From CAVURS01 sp963795385 (GTDB lineage Bacteria; Actinomycetota; Actinomycetes; Actinomycetales; CAVURS01), in NCBI GenBank assembly GCA_963795385.1, contig CAWCHK010000007.1, positions 62,001 to 126,000 on the forward strand: a DNA stretch of 64,000 nucleotides, given 5' to 3'. The stretch's first letter is position 1. The number at the start of each line of letters is the position of its first letter. The notes beneath the pieces were generated by a model. The model had not been told where the DNA came from. It worked only from the letters and a program-made list of their open reading frames with translations, and did no database searches. A program made the position numbers and the translations under genes. Shown here in pieces: positions 33,071 through 41,818 of this stretch.

Positions 33071-33564
33071 GGTCGGCCGACGACTTCGAGGCCGCGGCGC
33101 AGCGGCGGCTGGCCCCGCTGGCGCCGGCACTGGACCTCGGGGCCTTCCGGGCGGTGTGGCTGCTGCACGAGGCGGCGACCGCGGCCCGCCGGCAGATGGC
33201 GGCCGCGGCGCTGACCGGCCCGGGCCTGACCTGGACGCAGTTCGAGGTGCTGTGGCACCTGTGGCTCTTCGGCCCCGAGCAGCACCGCGCCCTGGCCGAC
33301 GAGCTGGGCATCTCCAAGGGCTCGGTCACCGCGGTCACGACCGCGCTCGAGGGCCGGGGGCTGGTCGGCCGGGCCCAGGACGGGGACGACCGGCGGTTGG
33401 TGACCTTCGCCCTGACCCGCAACGGGCGCGCCGCGATGCGGCGGCTGTTCCCGGCGGTCAACCGGGCCGAGGCCGCGTTCAGCGGGGTCCTGCAACCGAG
33501 GGAGAAGGCCGAGCTCGCCCGGCTCCTCGGCCGGCTGGTCTCGTCAGCGCGCGGTGCGCCGTAG
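33067..33564 (+). CDS. MarR-family transcriptional regulator
   Basis: 165 residues; start ATG 33067 overlaps the decarboxylase stop. Winged helix: LTWTQFEVLWHLWLFGPEQHRALADELGISKGSVTAVTTALEGRGLVGRAQDGDDRR, with the wing GDDRRLVTFALT. Flanking helices form the dimer. Likely autoregulates the operon through the palindrome at 31658-31676. The last 21 bases overlap the 3' end of the convergent M20 gene. Confidence 0.9.
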   Translation: MRSADDFEAAAQRRLAPLAPALDLGAFRAVWLLHEAATAARRQMAAAALTGPGLTWTQFEVLWHLWLFGPEQHRALADELGISKGSVTAVTTALEGRGLVGRAQDGDDRRLVTFALTRNGRAAMRRLFPAVNRAEAAFSGVLQPREKAELARLLGRLVSSARGAP

Positions 33565-34734
33565 GGCCAGCTCGGCCAGCAGCGCGGCGCAGTCGGGCAC
33601 GACGCCGTCGTCGAAGTCGGCCAACGGTGAGTGGTTGTCGGCCGCGGTCTCCGGGTCGCTGCCCTGGCGGCATGCGCTGACCAACACGTAGGCACCCGGG
33701 ACCTGTTCGAGCACGAACGACATGTCCTCGCCGCCCGGGTCGGGGTTGGGCCACTCGTCGTAGCGACCGGCGCCGAACATGTGCGTGATCGTCTCGGCGG
33801 TGAAGGCGTACTCGCCGGGATCGTTGATGGTGCAGGGGTACCCGCGGACGTAGTCGGCTTCCGCCGTCAGGCCGTGCGCGGCGCAGATGCCCTCGACGAC
33901 CTGCCGGCTGGCGGCCTCGACCTTGTCGCGCACGCCGGGGGAGAAGCTGCGGACGGTCGCCGCGATCTCGGCGTACGCCGGGATGATGTTCTCCTTGGTG
34001 CCACTCGTGATCCGGCCGACCGTGACGACGACCGGGTCGAAGACGTCGAACTGCCGGGTGACCATCGCCTGCAGGGCCAGGACGATCTCACAGGCGACCG
34101 GGACCGGGTCCTTCGCGCGGAACGGCACCGAGCCGTGGCCACCGACCCCCTTGACCCGGACATTGAGCTCGTCGGTCGCGGCGAACAGCGTGCCCGGTCG
34201 GCCGCGCCACTGGCCGAAGGGATCCGTCGCCGAGTACACGTGCAGCGCGTACGCCGCCTCGACCCGGCGACCCGCGGCCTCCAGCAGCCCCTGGTCGATC
34301 ATCGGCTCGGCCCCGCCGGGACCCTCCTCGCCGGGCTGGAACATCAGGACGACGTCCCCAGCGAGCTCCGCGCGCATCGCGTGCAGGATCCGGGCCGCGC
34401 CGACGAGAGCGGCGACGTGCAGGTCGTGGCCGCAGGCGTGCATCCGCCCGGCGTGGCGCGAGGCGTAGGGGACGTCGACCGCCTCGGTCACCGGCAGGGC
34501 GTCCATGTCGCCGCGCAGGAGGACCGGCGGCCCGTCCCCGCTGCCGCGTAGGACCGCAGTCACCGAGGAGATGCCCTCGCCGAGGGTGATCTCCAGGTCC
34601 AGGTCGGCGAGCGCCTCGAGCACCAGCTGCTGGGTCCGCGGCAGGTCGTTGCCGAGCTCGGGCACCTGGTGCAGCTCGCGCCGCAGGGCGATCAGGTCCG
34701 GTCCGATCTCGGCCGCGATCTCCAGGGTGCGCAT
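33544..34734 (-). CDS. M20-family amidohydrolase (amino-acid amidase / hippurate-hydrolase-like)
   Basis: 396 residues. Motifs: LRRELHQVPELGNDLPRTQQ at the N terminus, RGDMDALPVTE, the metal site GRMHACGHDLHVAALVGAA, and FQPGEEGPGGAEPMI with the catalytic Glu. The lid domain VGGHGSVP precedes GGEDMSFVLE with a further metal ligand. Such enzymes hydrolyse N-acyl amino acids. Convergent with the MarR gene. Confidence 0.92.
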   Translation of the reverse strand: MRTLEIAAEIGPDLIALRRELHQVPELGNDLPRTQQLVLEALADLDLEITLGEGISSVTAVLRGSGDGPPVLLRGDMDALPVTEAVDVPYASRHAGRMHACGHDLHVAALVGAARILHAMRAELAGDVVLMFQPGEEGPGGAEPMIDQGLLEAAGRRVEAAYALHVYSATDPFGQWRGRPGTLFAATDELNVRVKGVGGHGSVPFRAKDPVPVACEIVLALQAMVTRQFDVFDPVVVTVGRITSGTKENIIPAYAEIAATVRSFSPGVRDKVEAASRQVVEGICAAHGLTAEADYVRGYPCTINDPGEYAFTAETITHMFGAGRYDEWPNPDPGGEDMSFVLEQVPGAYVLVSACRQGSDPETAADNHSPLADFDDGVVPDCAALLAELALRRTAR

Positions 34735-34813
34735 GCCCTCAACCTAGGTCGTTGACGGGCCGCCGTCCCCTGCCCTGCTCGTATCTGGCGCGCGCGAGCC
34801 GCCTCCTCGTTCC

Positions 34814-35878
34814 ATGGGCGGACGGGCACCGGTGGCGGCGTTGGCGGTCGCGGCCGTGTCGTTCGGCAGTGCGATGACCGGTACCAAGTACGCGCTCGGC
34901 GGGTTCGGTCCGGTCGGCCTGCTCGCGGTGGAGCTCGGTCTGGCCACGGCCGTCTTGTGGTGCGCCGTCGCGGTCCGCGGCTACCGCCGGCCACGCTCGA
35001 TGGCCCGGGTCATGGTGCTGGGCCTGTTCGAGCCCGCGCTCGCCTACCTGAGCGAGACCATCGGGCTGACCCGCACGACGGCGACCAACGGCGCGCTGAT
35101 CCTCGGCCTGGAGTGCGTCTTCGTCGTCGTCCTGGCCGCGCTGATCCTGCGCGAGCCGATCAGCCGCTCGGTCGGCATCGCCATCGTCCTGGCGGTGCTG
35201 GGCCTGGTCGTGCTCGAGGGCGGTGACCGCCTGGCCGGTCCGGGCATCGGCGACGCGCTGCTGCTCCTGGGATCGCTCAGCGCCGCGGCGTACACGATCG
35301 TGGCCCGCGGCCTGCAGCCGGACGAGGACCCGCTGAGCGTGACGGCCGTGCAGTTCACGACGGCCGCGCTGGTGGCCGTGCCGGCGGCCGCCCTGACCTG
35401 GGCGTCCGGAGCCGAGCGGGTGCCGCTGCACGTCCAGCCGCGCTTCCTCGTCGTGGCGGCACTGGTCGGCGTGGTCGGGTATGCCGGGAGCTTCGTGCTC
35501 TACAACTTCGCCATCGCCACCGTGGAGGCGGCGCCTGCGGCCGTCATCATCAACCTGATCCCCGCCGTCGGCCTGGCCACGGCGGTCGTGCTCCTGCGCG
35601 AGTCGCTGACCGAGAGCGCCGTCGTGGGAGCGGTCCTGATCTGCGCGTCGGTCGCGATCTTCGCCGCCCTCGAGGCCCGCGGCGAGCCGGTGGAGGCGGC
35701 GGTCCCGATACCGGCGGTTCCCATACCGGCGGTTCCCACGCCGCTACCGGCACTGCTCGCCTCGGTGTCGCCGGTGCCGTCGGCCAGCGCGGTGGACGAG
35801 ATCCTGCTGCTGGAGATCTTCCTGCCCGTCGAGCCGTCCGCACGGGTGGTCTTCTCCGGCGCGCACCGCCGCAGCTGA
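34814..35878 (+). CDS. EamA/DMT-family exporter with a C-terminal Pro-rich tail
   Basis: 354 residues, ten hydrophobic helices in two EamA halves (to about residue 290). Landmarks are GSAMTGTKYALG in helix 1 and an ALILREPISRSVGIAIVLAVLGL segment near residues 110-132. The last 60 residues are unusual: a Pro/Val/Ala stretch with the repeat IPAVP IPAVP, coded by a 15-bp repeat at about 35708-35742, and a charged end. The family exports amino acids or metabolites; substrate unknown. Confidence 0.86.
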   Translation: MGGRAPVAALAVAAVSFGSAMTGTKYALGGFGPVGLLAVELGLATAVLWCAVAVRGYRRPRSMARVMVLGLFEPALAYLSETIGLTRTTATNGALILGLECVFVVVLAALILREPISRSVGIAIVLAVLGLVVLEGGDRLAGPGIGDALLLLGSLSAAAYTIVARGLQPDEDPLSVTAVQFTTAALVAVPAAALTWASGAERVPLHVQPRFLVVAALVGVVGYAGSFVLYNFAIATVEAAPAAVIINLIPAVGLATAVVLLRESLTESAVVGAVLICASVAIFAALEARGEPVEAAVPIPAVPIPAVPTPLPALLASVSPVPSASAVDEILLLEIFLPVEPSARVVFSGAHRRS

Positions 35879-35920
35879 GCGGTCACCACCCTCGGCCGGT
35901 CCCCCCTCGGTCAGCAACCG

Positions 35921-36700
35921 TCAGGGTGCTCCCGTGGGTGCCTGCCAGACGATGGTGTGCTTGAGGTCGCTGCTCGGGCGGCTCACGCTGTTGTTGTGGC
36001 GCGGCGAGGCGGTGCGCCCCCACTTGTCGTCCCCGAACCAGTCCGGCAGCCCGAACGGCAGGTCCCGCTTGGGGATCGGGGCGTAGTCGGCCTCCTTGAT
36101 GCCCGTGCCGTAGTTGGGGCCGGTGTTGTCGCCGCCGGTGTCCGGGGTGACGATGCCGCGCAGCTGAGTGATGGCGGCCTTCCACTTGGTCGCGAGGACT
36201 CCGGCGTCGCGGCTGGAGGGGTGCGGCACCTTGATCAGCGGTACGCCGGGGATCGTCGCCCACAGGTCGACGGCGGCCTGGGCCTCGGCGCCGAAGGCCA
36301 CGACGGCCTGGAGCTTGGGCCCGACGACGCTGTCCAGCAGGTGGTTCCGCCAGGCCAGGTGAGCCGGCTCGGACAGCATGGCGGTCGCGTCCTGAGCCTT
36401 CGACGGCAGCAGCGCGTAGGCGAACGCGTTGACCAGGCAGTAGGACCTGGTCAGCCCGAGCTTGGTCAGGAAGCCCTGCACCCGCTGTCCGGCGTCGCCC
36501 ACGAGGGTTCGGCAGGCCACCCGTTCAGTGGGTCCAGGGTCGGAGGCGATGCACAGCAGCCGGGCGCTCTTGTCGAGCCGCCCGCGGTAGAAGATCGGTC
36601 CCCAGTCGTACCAGAAGTCCTTGCGGTGCGGGCCGTACGTCGGGAGTGCGGCGAGGTGCGTGGCGATCGCGGCCGGCGGGCCGGGGTCGTAGTCAACCAT
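35921..36700 (-). CDS. Uracil-DNA-glycosylase-like protein
   Basis: 259 residues from ATG 36700, chosen because GGAG lies six bases upstream. UDG-superfamily landmarks are visible: motif 1 CIASDPGPTE near residue 55, ALVNAF-type strand (YCLVNAFAYAL), VVAFGAEAQ, and motif 2 VPHPSSRD. The chain resembles families 4-5 but lacks their N-terminal Fe-S cysteine cluster. DNA-repair activity is inferred. It is the last gene of a three-gene unit with an S41 peptidase and an amidohydrolase, an odd partnership. Confidence 0.75.
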   Translation of the reverse strand: MVDYDPGPPAAIATHLAALPTYGPHRKDFWYDWGPIFYRGRLDKSARLLCIASDPGPTERVACRTLVGDAGQRVQGFLTKLGLTRSYCLVNAFAYALLPSKAQDATAMLSEPAHLAWRNHLLDSVVGPKLQAVVAFGAEAQAAVDLWATIPGVPLIKVPHPSSRDAGVLATKWKAAITQLRGIVTPDTGGDNTGPNYGTGIKEADYAPIPKRDLPFGLPDWFGDDKWGRTASPRHNNSVSRPSSDLKHTIVWQAPTGAP

Positions 36701-36750
36701 GATGTGCTCCAAGGGTTTTCAGCGGGTGGCGGGTAGCGAGTGGTACTGGA

Positions 36751-38355
36751 TCAGCCGGTGTGGAGGACGTCGGTGCAGTGCCGGATCAGGTCGCGGTTGG
36801 AGTGCAGCAGGTCGTTGCGGGTCATGGCGTAGGGCGTGCCGGCGATGCCGAGGTCCTCGATCGGGATGCCGTCGCCGAGACGGGACCGGATGGCCCGCCG
36901 GATCGCCAGCGTGAAGCCGACCGTCCCCGGCAGCGAGTCGATCGCGTAGTCCGTTCCGGTCAGCGCATCCCGGACCTGAGCCGCCGTCCAGACGTTGGCG
37001 CCGCCCGCGCCGGTGGCCTGGCCCACCGTCACCAGCGGCCCGATCTCGTGGTCCACCCACCCGGCCGTGAACAGGTCACCGGAGGAGTACGTGTTGGCGT
37101 CCACGACGGCGACCTTCGGCCCGGCGTAGGCCACCGGGATCCCTTGACACCAGGTCGGATCGGTGAGCGGTAGGGGCTGGGCGTACTGGTCCCCGGTCGA
37201 CACCGCCTGGTCGAGGGAGTCGGTCCAGGCCCCGAACTCCAGCTGGTTGAACGGGCTGGCCGCCATCTGCCGGGTCGCCGGCGTGGCGAGCAGGGAGAAG
37301 CGCGTCGGCGCGATCGGCGTGTCGGTGAACAGCGGCAGCATCCGCTCGGCCGCCCAGATCAGGCCACCCGGGTTGGAGCGCAGGTCCACGATCAAGCCAC
37401 CCTGCGGGAGGAGCTGCAGCAGCCGGGCCGCCTCATCGATGAACGCCTGGTCGTCCTCGACGTCGAAGGACCAGATCCGCAGGTAGCCAACGGCTCTCGA
37501 GATCGGCCGGGCCGCGAGGTTGTCCTCGAAGGTCGTCTCCAGCCAGGCGTCGCCCTGGGGTGCGTCCGCCACCGGGGCGGGACGACCCGCGGCCCGCAGT
37601 CGTTCGGCCCGCCACAGGTCCGCGGCGAAGAGCCGCTTCTTGGCCCGCCGGACCGCCTCCGCGGCCGGGTCGACCGCCTGCCGCAGTCCGGCATGGCTGC
37701 CGGCCTGGACCGCGGTCGGTGCCTTGCCGGGCCGCAGCGGCGTCCACCGCAGCTCGACGGCGCCGGTCCGTCCTCGCGGCGTACGGAAGCGCAGGTCGAC
37801 CCACTCCTCGTCCGGGGGAGGCCCGTACCGCAGCGCGCGGAACGTCATCGACTCCAGCGCGCGGGCGCGCCGCGAGTCCGGCCGGCCCCCGGTCTCCCGG
37901 TCGGCGTAGATGTCCACCGCCCGGGCGAACGGCACGGCGTTCCACCGGTCCAGGGTCACCCCCGGCCGGAAGTCCGGGTGCGCGGTCATGAACTCCTCGG
38001 ACACCTTCGTCACCATGAAGTGCGGCCGCTGGTAGGTGCCGTACTGCTCGACGAGGAAGGGCAGCGCGAGGACGTCGGGGTCACCGGGCCCGGGGGAGGC
38101 CGGCCCGACGTAGCGGGTGTGCGCGTCCCGGAGTCCCGTGACGATGCCGGTGACCGCGAGGTGGAAGTCGCCGTCCGACATGTCGTCGGAGCTGCGGCGC
38201 AACAGGGTCAGGGCCTGTACCGGGTCTCGCGCGTACGCCGCGCGCTTGGCCGGCAGGTGCGCGTAGACCTGCCCGAGCACGGTCAGGAGCGCGTCGAGGA
38301 CCTGGGCCCGCTGACCGCCGTCGAGCACCGGCCCGGCTGGCCCGGAGGCGCTCAC
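36751..38355 (-). CDS. S41 (C-terminal-processing) peptidase-like protein
   Basis: 534 residues from GTG 38355, overlapping the amidohydrolase stop (GTGA). The C-terminal half has the S41 crotonase-like core: GYLRIWSFDVEDDQAFIDEA, LIVDLRSNPGGLIWAAERML, and DANTYSSGDLFTAGW with the expected catalytic Ser. The N-terminal half carries a MSDGDFHLAVTGIVTGLRDAHTRYV region typical of tricorn-like S41 members; no PDZ or signal peptide is evident, so a cytosolic place is likely. Substrate unknown. Confidence 0.82.
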   Translation of the reverse strand: MSASGPAGPVLDGGQRAQVLDALLTVLGQVYAHLPAKRAAYARDPVQALTLLRRSSDDMSDGDFHLAVTGIVTGLRDAHTRYVGPASPGPGDPDVLALPFLVEQYGTYQRPHFMVTKVSEEFMTAHPDFRPGVTLDRWNAVPFARAVDIYADRETGGRPDSRRARALESMTFRALRYGPPPDEEWVDLRFRTPRGRTGAVELRWTPLRPGKAPTAVQAGSHAGLRQAVDPAAEAVRRAKKRLFAADLWRAERLRAAGRPAPVADAPQGDAWLETTFEDNLAARPISRAVGYLRIWSFDVEDDQAFIDEAARLLQLLPQGGLIVDLRSNPGGLIWAAERMLPLFTDTPIAPTRFSLLATPATRQMAASPFNQLEFGAWTDSLDQAVSTGDQYAQPLPLTDPTWCQGIPVAYAGPKVAVVDANTYSSGDLFTAGWVDHEIGPLVTVGQATGAGGANVWTAAQVRDALTGTDYAIDSLPGTVGFTLAIRRAIRSRLGDGIPIEDLGIAGTPYAMTRNDLLHSNRDLIRHCTDVLHTG

Positions 38356-39944
38356 GAGTAGTACTCCTCGAGGGGGTCGAGCACGCCGCCGTGCAGGGTG
38401 TTGGCCTTGACCGCGGCGAACCAGGCGGCGTCGTGGTCCAGCGATGGCAGGGCGGGCACCGAGATGTCGCCGAGGTCCTTGGGCAGGCCTCCCACCGGCG
38501 CCAGGCCGGTCGGCATGTCCAGGGCGAGCCGCAGCGGCGTCTCGCCCTGCTCGACCTTCCCCGCCATGGCGCTCTGGGCGATCTTGACCTCCTTGGCCGG
38601 GTCCTTGATGACCTCGTCCATGCGGTCGGTGACGTCGCCCCAGGGCCAGGGGTCACCGGGCTGCGGGCCGGCACCCGCCGCTGCGCCGGCGGCGGCCGGG
38701 GGGCGGGTCAGCGCGAGCCGGCGGGACTGTCCCGCAACGGTGATCGAGCTCACCGGACCCGCCTTGGCGGACGTCATCAGGGTGGCCGTGCCGTAGAGCG
38801 GCCGGCCGGCCACGACGACGAGCTGCACGTCCGGCTCGGTCGCGCCCACGACGGTGCTGAACGCGTCCGCGCGCGCCGCCGACCTGATCACGACGACGTC
38901 GGCGATGGCGCCGGGCTGCAGCCGGCCGATCTGCTTCTGCCAGGAGCGCGCCAGGACGTCGCCGGGGTTGCAGGTCATCATCTCGACGATCTGGCGGTCG
39001 CTCAGGGTCCAGTCGTTGTGATCGGCCACGATGCGCGCGACCTTGGCCTCGCCCAGGACGTGCTTGGTCCCGGACGGAGCCCAGTCCGACCCCAGGCAGA
39101 GCGTGATGCCCGCGTCCAGCACATCGGGGACAAGCGTCGTCTGCCCGTAGAGCCAGTAGTTCGAGAACGGCGACCAGGCGACGGCGCCCGGCTTGCGCCA
39201 CGTGGCGAAGGCGGCCTTCGGGACCGAGTTCGCATGCACCGCAATGAAGTTCGGCTGCAGGCACCCGGCGGCCGAGGCGTCGGTGAACTCCCGTGCCGCC
39301 GTCGAGCCCAGCTGCCCCTCGCCGCAGTGGTAGATGAAGGTCGAGCCCTGGCTGGACATCTTGGTCGCCCTGGTCGCGAGGTCGGCCGGCTTCAACGTGA
39401 GCACCGACGCGTAGACCCGGTTGGCGTCCCCGCTGCCGAACGTCTCGTCCTCGACGTTGCGCACCATCCAGCCGTCGCGGGGCTTGTTCATCGGCGGTGA
39501 GCCCTGGATCGACGTCGTACCCCCCACCAGGGCCTTGGTCTCGACGAAGGCCAGCAGCTCCTCGGGACAGGCCGTGATCAGTGCGTACGCCGGCCAGGTC
39601 GTCCTGCTCGCGTAGGACGTGGCCCGCGGCCAGGCGTTGTGGTCCTTCCACGGCGTGGTGCGCCCGTCCTGGGTCCAGAGGGGCAGGGTGTTGTACGCCA
39701 GGTGGTTGTGCAGGTCGATCAGGCCGGGCAGGACGAGCGAGGTCCCGACGTCGACCTCGTGCGCGCCGGCCGAGCCCTCCGGCCCCTTGGCCCGCGCGCG
39801 GGTGACGGCGATCACCGTGCCCAGTGCCTCGTCCATCCACACCCGGCCGCTGAACGCCGCGGAGGTGTCTGGCGCGACGGACGGGTCCGACGACATGGGT
39901 ACGACGCGGCCCTTGATGCACCACACGGTGTCCACCTCTCTCAC
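38352..39944 (-). CDS. Metal-dependent amidohydrolase (cytosine-deaminase/chlorohydrolase type)
   Basis: About 530 residues from GTG 39944; GTG 39926 (opening VWCIKGRVV) is also reasonable. The first metal motif LPGLIDLHNHLAYN is at about residue 75, with a second metal His in FIYHCGEG, ligand His in AVHANSVP and the Asp in LGSDWAPSGTKH. The C terminus (GDVLARSWQKQIGRLQPGAIADVVVI) is typical. A roughly 150-residue tail beyond the usual fold is Pro/Ala-rich. First gene of the UDG/S41 unit. Substrate unknown. Confidence 0.83.
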   Translation of the reverse strand: MREVDTVWCIKGRVVPMSSDPSVAPDTSAAFSGRVWMDEALGTVIAVTRARAKGPEGSAGAHEVDVGTSLVLPGLIDLHNHLAYNTLPLWTQDGRTTPWKDHNAWPRATSYASRTTWPAYALITACPEELLAFVETKALVGGTTSIQGSPPMNKPRDGWMVRNVEDETFGSGDANRVYASVLTLKPADLATRATKMSSQGSTFIYHCGEGQLGSTAAREFTDASAAGCLQPNFIAVHANSVPKAAFATWRKPGAVAWSPFSNYWLYGQTTLVPDVLDAGITLCLGSDWAPSGTKHVLGEAKVARIVADHNDWTLSDRQIVEMMTCNPGDVLARSWQKQIGRLQPGAIADVVVIRSAARADAFSTVVGATEPDVQLVVVAGRPLYGTATLMTSAKAGPVSSITVAGQSRRLALTRPPAAAGAAAGAGPQPGDPWPWGDVTDRMDEVIKDPAKEVKIAQSAMAGKVEQGETPLRLALDMPTGLAPVGGLPKDLGDISVPALPSLDHDAAWFAAVKANTLHGGVLDPLEEYYS

Positions 39945-40187
39945 CGGTCGCGCAGCGAAAACCGCGGTGGGACAAGCGGACACAGGGGTCCTCGGCTCAC
40001 GCTGCACGGTGCCCCCGCTGGTAGCAAAGCCCAGCGGCGGTGCGTTGGGAAGAGGGGCCGGCCGGCGGCCGAGATACGCGAGTGGCCATTTGCCGGACTC
40101 GTGCCGATGTCGCGCGACGCCTCACGCTCGGGCCGGCCCAACCGGTCTCGACATGCGCGCCGGGCCGACCGGGGCCACCCTGATCCG

Positions 40188-41678
40188 GTGACCACTGAGA
40201 CGACGGACACGATCGAGACCAAGGTCCCCGCCCGGCTGGACCGGCTGCCGTGGTCGCCGTGGCACCGGATGGTGCTGGTGGGGCTCGGCACGGTGTGGAT
40301 CCTGGACGGGCTCGAGGTGACGATCGTCGGCTCGCTGTCGGACCGGCTGACCGAGAAGGGCAGCGGTCTGGAGCTGGCGGCCGGCGACATCGGCTTCGCC
40401 GCCGCGATGTACGTCGTCGGTGCCTGCCTGGGCGCGCTGTTCTTCGGCCATCTCACCGAGAAGTACGGCCGCAAGCGGCTGTTCATGGTGACGCTGCTCG
40501 TCTATCTGGTGGCCACCGTGCTCACGGCGTTCTCGTTCGCACCGTGGTTCTTCTTCGCCTGTCGCTTCCTCACCGGGGCGGGCATCGGTGGCGAGTACGC
40601 CGCCATCAACTCGGCGATCGACGAGCTCATGCCGGCCCGCATCCGCGGGCGCATCGACCTGATCATCAACGGGTCCTTCTGGCTGGGGGCGGCGGCCGGG
40701 GCCGCGCTGACCATCGCCCTGCTCAACCCCAGCGTCCTGCCCAAGGACGTCGGCTGGCGGGTCGCCTTCGGTCTCGGTGCGCTGCTGGGCCTGGCGGTCC
40801 TGGTGGTCCGCCGGCACGTGCCCGAGAGCCCCCGCTGGCTGTTCATCCACGGTGACGAGGACCAGGCCGAGCAGATCGTCCGCGACGTGGAGCGACGGGT
40901 CCAGGACGGCACCGGCGAGAGCCTGAGCGACGTCCCGGACGACAAGAGCCTGCAGATCGAGCAGCGCCAGACGACGAGCTTCGTCGAGATCGGGCGGACG
41001 CTGCTCGCGACGTACCCACGACGCACGCTGCTCGGCCTCTCGCTCTTCGTCGGGCAGGCGTTCCTCTACAACGCGGTGTTCTTCACCCAGGGGCTCGTCC
41101 TGACGACGTTCTTCAAGGTGGGCTCGGGCTCGGCCGGGTGGTACATCCTGCCGCTGGCCCTGGGCAACTTCCTGGGCCCGCTGCTCCTCGGCCCGCTCTT
41201 CGACACCGTCGGCCGCCGGGTCATGATCAGCGCGGCCTACATCGGCAGCGGGGTGCTGCTGGTGGTGACAGCCGTGCTGCTGGGGAGCCTGAGCGCCACC
41301 ACCCTGACGGCGATGTGGTGCGCGGTGTTCTTCCTCGCCTCGGCGGGCACGAGCGCGGCCTACCTCACGGTCAGCGAGATCTTCCCGATGGAGACCCGGG
41401 CGATGTCGATCGCGCTCTTCTACGCCGTGGGCACCGGGCTCGGCGGGATCATCGGCCCGCTGCTCTTCGGCAAGCTGGTCGCCACCAACCACCTGCACAA
41501 CGTGGCTCTGGGCTACTACCTCGGCGCGGTCCTGATGATCGCCGGCGGCGTCGTCGAGGCGCTGATCGGCGTCGAGGCCGCGCAGAAGTCGCTCGAGGAC
41601 GTCGCCACGCCGCTGTCGGCCCGGGACAAGCCGGCCGCCGCAGGGCCGGGCTCCGCGGGCCGGCTCGCGACCGCGTAG
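40188..41678 (+). CDS. MFS transporter, sugar-porter-like
   Basis: 496 residues from GTG 40188; upstream 243 bases show no gene. Twelve hydrophobic helices, with loop motif GHLTEKYGRKRLFMVTLLVYL after helix 2, RFLTGAGIGGEYAAINSAIDELMP, PESPRWLFIHGDEDQAEQI before the central loop, and GPLFDTVGRRVMISAAY in the second half. These fit the metabolite:H+ symporter group (organic acids, aromatic acids or sugars). Confidence 0.9.
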   Translation: MTTETTDTIETKVPARLDRLPWSPWHRMVLVGLGTVWILDGLEVTIVGSLSDRLTEKGSGLELAAGDIGFAAAMYVVGACLGALFFGHLTEKYGRKRLFMVTLLVYLVATVLTAFSFAPWFFFACRFLTGAGIGGEYAAINSAIDELMPARIRGRIDLIINGSFWLGAAAGAALTIALLNPSVLPKDVGWRVAFGLGALLGLAVLVVRRHVPESPRWLFIHGDEDQAEQIVRDVERRVQDGTGESLSDVPDDKSLQIEQRQTTSFVEIGRTLLATYPRRTLLGLSLFVGQAFLYNAVFFTQGLVLTTFFKVGSGSAGWYILPLALGNFLGPLLLGPLFDTVGRRVMISAAYIGSGVLLVVTAVLLGSLSATTLTAMWCAVFFLASAGTSAAYLTVSEIFPMETRAMSIALFYAVGTGLGGIIGPLLFGKLVATNHLHNVALGYYLGAVLMIAGGVVEALIGVEAAQKSLEDVATPLSARDKPAAAGPGSAGRLATA

Positions 41679-41700
41679 GCCCGACGCCCCAGAGGCCCCC

Positions 41701-41736
41701 GGACGCCCCGGACGCCCCGGACGCTGCGGACGCTGC
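41701..41736. repeat. Short 9-bp tandem repeat
   Basis: Four 9-bp units: GGACGCCCC twice, then GGACGCTGC twice, in the gap between the MFS gene and the PEP-mutase-family gene. Function unknown; probably slippage. Confidence 0.7.
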
Positions 41737-41818
41737 GAACGGCGCTGTCGGTGGGCCTTCCTATGCTCGCACCACGGCGCTGGCCAGCCAGCGCGCCAAC
41801 GCGTGGACGGGATCTGAG

